DNA from: Saprospiraceae bacterium
GTDB taxonomy: Bacteria; Bacteroidota; Bacteroidia; Chitinophagales; Saprospiraceae
Reading direction: 5' to 3'
DNA: 64,000 bases
Assembly (NCBI GenBank): GCA_016714765.1
Contig: JADKCF010000002.1
Span: 186,001 to 250,000, forward strand
Shown here piece after piece: positions 55,779-64,000 of the stretch; within the stretch, counting starts at the first letter, position 1, and each line of letters starts with the position of its first letter. A model generated the notes under the pieces. It worked only from the letters and a program-made list of their open reading frames with translations. It had not been told where the DNA came from and did no database searches. A program made the position numbers and the translations under genes.

Positions 55779-58769
55779 ATGAACAGTAGATTTACACAAA
55801 AACTGATTTTATTTCTTACTTTGTCAACATTACAAATTACTTTAACTTTTGGGCAAACAAGCATTTCTTTAGTTCCACCTGATTGCTACCCGGGGGTTAC
55901 ACCATCCCAACAAGACGCCACAGCAACTTCTTCAAACGGAGCATCACCCTTTGCCACCTGGAAGGCCGCATATGACTATGCACACACTGGTGCAGGCAGC
56001 AGCTCGGTCACTACGATTAACTTTGCACCAGGGTATTATAGTACAAACTTGAGTGGTTTTAGGACAGACTGGGGCGATGCTTCTGGTGGATTTGTTTTAA
56101 AAGCTGGCATAACGGTAAACGGAAACGGAGCGGTTATAGATAACACAGGTGCTGGATCAAGTGCTATATGTTTTGCCACAATGGGCAATAATAGTAAACT
56201 TGATGGTTTCACTTTTATTGATTTTTCTGGAGTTACACCTGCAGGCGCAATATTAGCAGCAGGTGCCACTGGATGGGAAGTCAATAATTGTAATTTTGAT
56301 GGTTGTGATAAGGGTGGTGGATCTGGTATGGAGATAGACGGTGGAGCTGGCACGATCAACAATTGTAATTTTTATAAGCATCTATTTGCTACCGGAAGTG
56401 CCATGGATATAAATGGTGGTACTACTACATTAAATAATTGTATATTCTCATGTAATTATAGAGATAATAATGGTGGCCGCGGTGGAGCTATTTATATGGT
56501 AGGAGGTACTGCAAACTTCAATGGATGTACATTTGACGGGAATGAGGCAGGTGGAAATGCACCTGGTGGAGCAATGTCTATTGAAGGTAGTGGTTCTGTT
56601 GCAAATTTTATAAATACAAAATTTACTTGTAATGAAGCTAATACGCTTACTGATCAAGATGGAGGAGCTCTAAACATCGAAAGTGGAGCAACAGTTACTA
56701 TAACTACATGTACATTCTTAGGTAATATCGCAAAAAGACAAGGCGGGGCTATACGGTCTGCTGGTGGTTCTTCTTCTAGTGTCAATTTAACAATTTCAAA
56801 TACTACTTTTAATACTAATTCTACTAATACATCATCATCAAAAGGTGGAGCAATCTATCTATACAATACAATAACCAATCTTAATACTAGCTTCTTCACT
56901 GGCAATAGTGTAACAGGTGAAGGAGGTGCAGTTTTTGTTTTCAAAAATCAATCAGGAAATACAGCAACATATGATTTTAGTAGCAATACAATGACCAGTA
57001 ATACTTCAAGCAACAACAACCAGTGCACCGGAAGGGATGTGTTTACGGAAATGCACATAAATGGGAGCAATAATAAACTTGATGCTTTGGCGGATGGGCA
57101 TCATGCAACAAATCCAACAAATACTGGCACTTTGGAATTTAATACGACAACTTCTACATTGAATACAACAATAAATGCAAGTGGGTATACTGGGGTTTCT
57201 GTTGCTACAACTTTTGGTAGTGTTAATCATTGGACCTTTAATGGCTATACCGCGTCTAGTGTTACTGGTTTTGATGCTGGTCAAAGAGGGATGGCATACG
57301 TTTTAGCAGCAGATGGTTCAAATTTTGCCACAGCAAATGGTCATGCAGTAGTGTTTTGGCGACCAGGGGGATCTCGTAACAGAAAGCTTTCTTTCGTAAG
57401 TTTTGCTAACGGATTAGATGCAAATGCTAACATTACGGTGCTCCAAGAGTTAGGAGATTATGGAGCAAATACCAGTGGTACATTTAATGTGAAAGCTACA
57501 CACGAGGGTACTACATGGAAGTTTTATGTGACAACTTGTGGTAGTGATTGTTCTGGAATTGACCCTCGAGGATTTAACTATTGTACACCAAGTCATACAT
57601 ACTCAAGTACTTTTGCAGGGACACACAGAGGAATATGGGTTTCAAATAGTAGCACAGCAAATTCCTACCTATACAATCAGAATTATTTCAGAAATACAGA
57701 TGAAACAAAAGGTACAGGTGGATCGGGATCGTTACTTTCAGCTGTTTGTGCTGGATGTCCTAACAGCCCCTCATCTTCTGCACAGTGTCCGGCTACTAAT
57801 GTTGGATCCATACAGGGAGATGCATTCAGGACCTCAACAATGATGGAATTATGAATGCAGGAGAACCTCTGGCCAACGTACCGGTGCAATTATTGGATGG
57901 CAACGGAAATGTAGTGGCGACAACAACTACCAACTCCTTTGGCCATTACATATTTACCGGTCTGGCAACGGGTACTTATCAGGTCAGTTTTGGTATTCCA
58001 AGCGGATACAGTTCGGCTACAACCACCAGCCAAAATAATGGAGCTCCGGCTTTTGATAGTGATGTTGCGGTGGGAACAGGTACTACCTTCCTCTCTCCTG
58101 TGATTAATTTATCTACATCATCAGGTATGTCCAATGGAAATGATGCCTTCACCGGTGCAGCCAATTATTACAATGTGACAGCCGGATATTCCACTTTGGT
58201 ATTACCTGTGACATGGTCTTCTATCACAGTCAAAAATGATAAGTGTCAGAACATTGTTACTTGGACCACAGAGTCTGAGACCAACAATGATTATTTTGTG
58301 GTTGAGAGGAGTAAAGACGGAAAGATATACGGGGATGCAGCCATGATAGATGGTCAAGGAGATAAAAGATCCACAACACATTATGAGCATAAAGATGCAT
58401 CGGCCTCCAGGGGTGTTACCTATTATAGAATCAAACAGGTAGATTTTGATGGACGATTTACATACTCACCGGTAGTAAAAGTCAGAAATACTTCTTGTGC
58501 TGAAAAGTCTTTTGTCACTGCTTATCCAAATCCGGTTACAGACAATAATGTTACGCTCGAAATACCGGAAGTTGCTGCAGGTGAAGATATCACTATCATC
58601 ATGTATAATCATGTAGGTCAGGCAGTAAAGACTTACAAAATAAATGCTTCAGAAAATACCAAAGTTTGACTTGGATATCACTGATCTCAAATCAGGAATT
58701 TATATGTTTCATGTCAGCAGTTCAGGTGGTTCCTCGACAAATGCGAATATAAAATTTGAGAAGATCTAA
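55779..58769 (+). CDS. Beta-helix T9SS type A surface protein, two frameshifts
   Basis: A signal peptide (ending FGQ) leads into a right-handed beta helix (about 60-440) of pectate-lyase/polymorphic-membrane-protein style, with repeated GGA-I and NNC-F motifs (GGGSGMEIDGGAGTINNCNF, GGAIYMVGGTANFNGCTF). A linker follows, then a SdrD-like B domain (GDAFRDLNNDGIMNAGEPL), a fibronectin-like part and a type A T9SS sorting domain beginning FVTAYPNPVTDNNVTL and ending KFEKI at 58769. Frames are lost near 57829 (one G missing) and near 58664. It would be exported and attached to the cell surface. Ligand unknown. Confidence 0.82.
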
Positions 58770-58787
58770 CCAAATGGATCCAATCCC

Positions 58788-58819
58788 AGAGGAAGGCAAT
58801 ATTGCCTCTCCTCTTTTTT
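58788..58819 (+). terminator. Terminator after beta-helix gene
   Basis: AGAGGAAGGCAAT folds on ATTGCCTCTCCTCT (a small bulge in the stem) and is followed by TTTTTT, 18 bp after the stop. Confidence 0.75.
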
Positions 58820-59079
58820 ATCTTTTTTATTCTTTTTACTGAGCGTGGGGAATTTACGTCTTGCATGTTTAACTCCCATTTAACTCACATCGTATTGGGA
58901 TGGAATTCTTTTCCTTAGTCAATTCAATGAAATAGCGACGATTTGTCCGAATAAAAAGTTTGAAATGCAAAATGGAATGGGATATTTCACTGATGTATGG
59001 GATGAGGTAAAATTTGTAATAGAATAAGAATGGGTAATAAAATTATAAAATTTCTCTCAAGAAGCAAAATTTAATATAC

Positions 59080-59100
59080 TGATTCACGGAATCCATACAA
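59080..59100 (-). repeat. 21-bp inverted repeat, right copy
   Basis: On the minus strand begins TTGTATGG and ends GTGAATCA; identical to 55570-55590 in the opposite orientation. Confidence 0.9.
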
Positions 59101-59202
59101 TAAGTGACAAAATACTTAGTACAACAAGCTTAAATAGGGACTAAATTTATCCCACCATTTAACATTAACAAAAATACCTTAACCCACAAAATTGAAAGTA
59201 GT

Positions 59203-62200
59203 ATGTACTTTACTGGTTTAAAATCGACAACCTCTTGTATTAAAAACATTTTTTTCAAATTATTGCCAGTCTTAGTTTTGACAATATTATTTTTTGGGCG
59301 AAGCGGAGAAGTCAAGGCATGCAATAATAGTTCATTTGTCATTAATAGTATTGTAGACAACGGCAATGGTACATGGACCTATAATATTACATTTACTGTT
59401 GAGTTAGGTAGTTTAGATGTATCATATTACGGTTCTGTTTTTAAATTTACTTCCAGTTCAGGGACGCCGACGGTATTGCCTGGATATACTTCGCCTTTAC
59501 CCTCAGGTGGGGCTTTGTCCAGTAATCTTACGGGATTTATAGGTGCAAATGTTAATTCACAGGCTGCAGATTCAGACTGGAATGTGTATGATAATGTAAC
59601 TAATGTACTTAGTTATGAATGTCCTGATCTTTTTGGCTGTGCTACGGATGATTTTACAAGGACTTTCAGTGTGACAGTAATGGGGTGTGTGGAAACGATA
59701 TTGTTTGATGCTAGTCCGAATTCTGGCTCGGCATCCTGCGAAAAAACACTATCTACCGGACTTAGCTGCAGCACTCCTGTTACTCCTCCTGTATGTGGAG
59801 ATACTTTTTATGACAGTGGAGGAGCAGGAGGTAATTACAGCGCCAATGAAGATGTGACTTATACTATCTGTCCTGTTACTCCTGGAGACAAAGTAAGTTT
59901 AGTTTTTAATACTTTTACTCTTCAGGGAGGTGGTGCATGCAGTAGTACGGCGAATGATTATGTGCAGATATTTAATGGAGATATGATCACTGACCCACTC
60001 TTAGGCACATGGTGTGGCACAAACAATCCGGGAACCATCACTTCGACATCAGCAGATGGATGTCTGACTTTTGTTTTTCACTCTAATGCTACCACTCAAG
60101 CGGCAGGATATTCGATCACGGTTACTTGTGCGCCACCACCACCACCACCTACATCTCCCTGTACCTGTGCCAGTGGAAATGGAATCTGTGGGGGTGAACA
60201 TTTTTGTAATTCATCAGCAGCTCAGTCAGATTATAATAACCTTGCATCTACGGTTGCACAATATGATTTTATACCAGATCTCAGCGCAGCCAATGGTACA
60301 TCTTACCAGTTGTGCTATGAATATACCACCGGACCCACAGAGACATCTATAGGATTTGTAAATGCCATAGGAACAACTGGCGGCTCAAGTTGTACATTTA
60401 CCAGAACGTACCAGGTGTATCAAGGTACAGGTTGTAGTTCACCTCTGGCTAATACCACAGCAGCTGATTTTGGAACTGGTTTTGAATACACTGTACTTCC
60501 CAATACCTTTTATAATTTTTGTGTAACCATCACCATCACCAATACCTCTTGTCTGACTATCGACGACACTTATGTATGGCTGTACAACAATAGTCCGGGA
60601 GGACAGGGTTGTGGTACATGTGCTGCCCCATGTACTGGACCTGGTATGGGTGCTGTAGCTACTTACAATGACCGAACTTATTTATCTTGTTGGGAACCTG
60701 CCTGTGCTATCTATGGTCCCACATCGTTTACAAATTGTTTTAGTGCAACTGCAGATGCAACCGGGTTTTTGGGATTCGCAAACTTATTTGTGCAAGATGG
60801 CCCATCTACATGTATTACAAAAACATGGACCCTAAGTCCCTCAGGAAGTTGTAGCACTACGATTCCCAACCCTATTCCAAATGCCCATTCAGTAGCTTCA
60901 GGATTTAACCCGGAATATAGTGGATTGACACCAAACGGTTCTTATGTGCTTTGTGTGACTTATACCTTATCCAATTCTTCGTGTGGTTTTTTGATGGATT
61001 GGGCGATCATATTTGTATAGATTCATATGGTAATGATTGCATACCTCCGGTAGCGGGATTGGTAGCAAGTCCCACCACCATTTGCTCAGGTGCATCTTCC
61101 ATGCTTACGGCTTCAGGTGGTGGTACATATGCATGGAGTGGAGGCTTAGGTACAGGTGCAGGTCCTAAGACTGTGTCACCCACAATGACAACTACCTATA
61201 CCGTAACCGTCACCAGTACTCCTGGATGTACATCAACCGCTATGGTCACAGTAAACGTTACGACTCCTGTGACTCCAACGTTTACACAATTGGGACCATA
61301 TTGTCAGAATACCACGCCAGGAACTTTACCTACAAGTTCTACTAACTCACCACCGATCACGGGTACTTGGTCACCTTCTACAATCAGCACCACTACAGTG
61401 GGAATGCAGACATATACTTTTACGCCTGCTGCAGGTCAGTGTGCTACGTCGGCCACGATGACAATAACCATCACCGCACCACCTACGCCGACATTTACAC
61501 AATTAGGACCATATTGTCAAAATGCCACACCAGGGACTTTACCTACAAGTTCTACTAACTCACCACCAATAACGGGTACTTGGTCGCCGTCTGTAATTAG
61601 TACGACCACGGTAGGAATGCAGACATATACTTTTACACCATCAGCTGGCCAGTGTGGAACAACCACTACGATGAGTATCACCATCACGGCACCACCGACG
61701 CCTACGTTTACGCAGTTAGGACCATATTGTCAGAATACTACACCAGGAACCTTGCCTCTAAGTTCGACCAACTCACCACCGATCACAGGCACATGGTCTC
61801 CTTCTACAATCAGTACCACTACAGTAGGAACACAAGTGTACACTTTCACTCCGACTGCTGGCCAATGTGCCACAACAACGACGATGAGTATCACCATCAC
61901 GGCACCACCGACGCCTACGTTTACGCAGTTAGGACCATATTGTCAGAATACTACACCGGGTACACTACCTACCAGTTCGACCAACTCACCACCTATCACA
62001 GGTACATGGTCACCCTCTGTCATCAGTACAGCCACAATAGGAACACAGGTATACACCTTTACACCATCAGCTGGCCAGTGTGCCACGACAACGACGATGA
62101 GTATCACCATCACGGCACCACCGACGCCTACGTTTACGCAGTTAGGACCATACTGTCAGAATGCAACACCGGGAGTACTTCCTACCAGTTCGACAAATTC

Positions 62201-64000
62201 GCCACCCATCACAGGAACATGGTCACCATCGGTAATCAATACTTCTTCAGTGGGTACACAGACTTATACCTTTACGCCTGGAGCAGGTCAGTGTGGTACT
62301 ACCACTACCATGAACATAACCATCACGGCTCCGGTAACTACCACGTTTAATCAATTAGGACCATATTGTCAGAATGCAACACCGGGAATACTTCCTACCA
62401 GCTCGACAAATTCGCCTCCGATCACAGGCACATGGTCACCATCTGTCATAAGTACTTCCACAGTGGGGTCGACAGTATACACCTTTACTCCTGGAGCAGG
62501 TCAGTGTGGCACACCTACAACGATGACCATTGTAGTTACGCAGCTTACTATGCCGGTTTTTTCACCACTGGGGCCATATTGTCTTAATGCAACACCTGAC
62601 CCATTGCCTACAAGTTCGAATAATACGCCACCGATTACAGGTACCTGGTCACCTTCAGCAATAAATACATCCAGTGTAGGTTCTACAGTGTATACGTTTA
62701 CACCAGGTGCAGGGCAATGCGCTACTACTACCACTATGACGGTAGTAATTTCAAATAGTGTCACACCTACATTCGACCAGTTAGGGCCATATTGTTTGGG
62801 CTCTACACCTGGAGTGTTGCCATCCCAATCAAATAATAATATTAATGGTACCTGGTCACCTGCGGTAATAAACACATCAACGGCAGGATCATTTACTTAT
62901 ACATTTACTCCAAGTGCAGGGCAATGTGGGATTGTTACTACCATGACGGTTGTTATCACGAGTTCAGTGACACCGACTTTCACACAACTTACTGTAGGTT
63001 CACAAGTATATACATTCACACCAAATCCCGGACAATGTGCAAGTACGACAACTATGACAATAATGATAACAGCACCAGTGACACCTACTTTTACTCAACT
63101 AGGACCATATTGTGTAAATGCGACTCCAGGAACTTTACCTACTAATTCGAATAATACACCTCCTGTCACAGGTACTTGGTCACCATCTGTAATTAATACC
63201 AGTATCGTAGGAAATACTGTATATACCTTTACCCCAAATGCTGGGCAATGTGCATCTGTTACTACCATGACCATCGTAGTGACTAATGCCATTACTCCAA
63301 CATTTACACAGTTAGGGCCGTATTGTCAGAATGAGACACCGGGAGCATTACCTACTAGCTCTAACAATCCTACGGCGATTATTGGTACCTGGTCACCTTC
63401 AGTGATCAATACATCTGCTATTGGCTCAACGGTTTACACATTTACCCCTAACCCAGGTCAATGTGCTGCCAGTACCACCATGACAATAATCGTCACAGCA
63501 CCTCCAACACCAGTGTTTACACAGTTGGGGCCATACTGTCAAAACACCACGCCGGGAGTATTGCCTACCAGCTCTAATAACTCGCCTCCTATTATAGGTA
63601 CATGGTCGCCTTCAGTTATTAATACTTCGATGGTAGGATCTACTGTGTACACATTTACCCCGACAGCCGGACAGTGCGCATCTACTACCACTATGACAAT
63701 AGTAATCACAGCGCCTCCGACCACAACATTTACACAATTAGGGCCATACTGTCAGAACACAACACCTGGTATATTGCCAACCAATTCGAACAATAGCCCT
63801 CCTATCACTGGTACATGGTCTCCGTCCGTAATAAGTACATCTACAGTTGGTACTCAAGTATATACCTTTACACCGGGAGCCGGTCAGTGTGGTACAGTGA
63901 CGACAATGAGTATTACCATCACAGCACCTACGACGCCGACATTTACACAGCTGGGGCCATATTGTCAGAATGCAACTCCAGGAGTATTGCCGACAAGTTC
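59203..64000 (+). CDS. Giant secreted protein with CUB domain and 71-residue tandem repeats, frameshifted, 3' end outside window
   Basis: The N part (59203-61020, 605 residues) has a membrane signal segment, an adhesion-like domain (about 40-190), a CUB domain (about 198-309, CGDTFYDSGG to YSITVTC) and a poly-Pro spacer, followed by cysteine-rich modules. The frame stops at 61020. One added T in the six-T run at 60987-60992 restores CGFFDGLGDHICIDSYGNDC and continues to the window edge. After an Ig-like module (61040-61270) comes an array of 71-residue repeats. The start has no obvious promoter motif. The protein probably continues to a T9SS sorting domain beyond the window. Likely an adhesin or gliding surface protein. 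Confidence 0.82.
61272..64000 (+). repeat. Tandem array of 213-bp repeats (71 residues each)
   Basis: Twelve near-complete units plus one partial unit at the window end. Starts are at 61272, 61485, 61698, 61911, 62124, 62337, 62550, 62763 (207 bp), a 111-bp remnant at 62970, then 63081, 63294, 63507, 63720 and 63933. The unit contains FTQLGPYCQN, GTWSPS, YTFTP, GQC and TTM. Units 3 to 5 are nearly identical in DNA, showing recent expansion or gene conversion. Confidence 0.95.

Larger units (their letters stand above)
58770..59202. other. Intergenic region with terminator and inverted repeat copy
   Basis: 433 bp holding the terminator at 58788-58819 and the right copy of the 21-bp inverted repeat (59080-59100). 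The remainder is A/T-rich with no coding frame seen. Confidence 0.5.

Noticed and set aside
55570..55782. 70-codon frame before the beta-helix gene
   Set aside because: It overlaps the inverted repeat and runs into the start of the real gene. The composition is that of A/T-rich noncoding sequence.
61652..63724. Other frames on both strands of the repeat array, rich in His/Tyr or Val/Gly
   Set aside because: They are by-products of the repeat's codon pattern. The frame that joins the signal-peptide part after a single-base fix is the coding one.
61272..64000. Tandem array considered as a CRISPR or satellite element
   Set aside because: Units are 213 bp, keep one open reading frame and encode a repeated protein domain. 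No short direct repeats with unique spacers and no cas genes are present.

Overview
The window reads as a chromosomal contig from a Bacteroidota bacterium, most likely of the Saprospiraceae or a close relative. The evidence is the gliding genes gldE and gldD, secreted proteins with type IX secretion (T9SS) sorting domains of both type A and the CHU_C/type B kind, GldE next to SSB and MutY, an archaeal-type ProS, a DUF3127 protein, and the Bacteroidota promoter motif TAnnTTTG before many genes. No rRNA, phage genes, transposase or CRISPR array was seen.

Layout. 1-6648: mostly minus-strand housekeeping genes (a cut-off unknown gene, a GNAT acetyltransferase and a polysaccharide deacetylase in one operon, gpmI, an aldose epimerase, a polyprenyl diphosphate synthase) with one small plus-strand DUF4783 gene. 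6868-18918: plus strand, with a membrane protein, a DsbD-type periplasmic reductase preceded by a free-standing copy of its N-terminal domain, two FKBP lipoproteins, twin ECF sigma factors, mutY-ssb-gldE-gldD, a small secreted protein and a secreted esterase. 19283-27715: a TIGR02206 membrane protein, an ABC permease, rnhB, an acyl-CoA dehydrogenase, an M50 protease, tRNA-Val, gcvT, two Hsp20 proteins and an ECF sigma factor. 27930-28011: tRNA-Leu. 28140-47641: a long minus-strand series with a PspC/PadR pair, a serine hydrolase, a TauE exporter, methylmalonyl-CoA epimerase, a broken T9SS type B protein, a thioredoxin protein, a thioesterase, hpt, a broken M28 peptidase, thiL, a lysyl-oxidase-like protein, a T9SS type A protein, a lipoprotein, a 54-residue membrane protein, a DUF3127 protein and proS. 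47894-64000: plus strand, with a W/N/Y/G-rich secreted protein, an OmpP1-type barrel, the leuACDB operon, a beta-helix T9SS adhesin and the start of a giant protein built from 71-residue tandem repeats that runs off the window.

How it fits together. The leu genes make the leucine precursor. DsbD and the thioredoxin protein serve envelope redox chemistry. FKBPs, gld genes and several large secreted proteins serve export, surface structure and gliding.

Two cautions. At least six genes are interrupted by frameshifts, several at short homopolymers and one (leuC) inside an otherwise intact operon, so uncorrected sequencing indels are a likely cause. Several pairs of adjacent paralogues (DsbD N-domains, FKBPs, ECF factors, Hsp20s) show local duplication. 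The most unusual signals are a perfect 21-bp inverted repeat bracketing the beta-helix adhesin gene, and a lysyl-oxidase-like enzyme with copper ligands and cofactor residues conserved.
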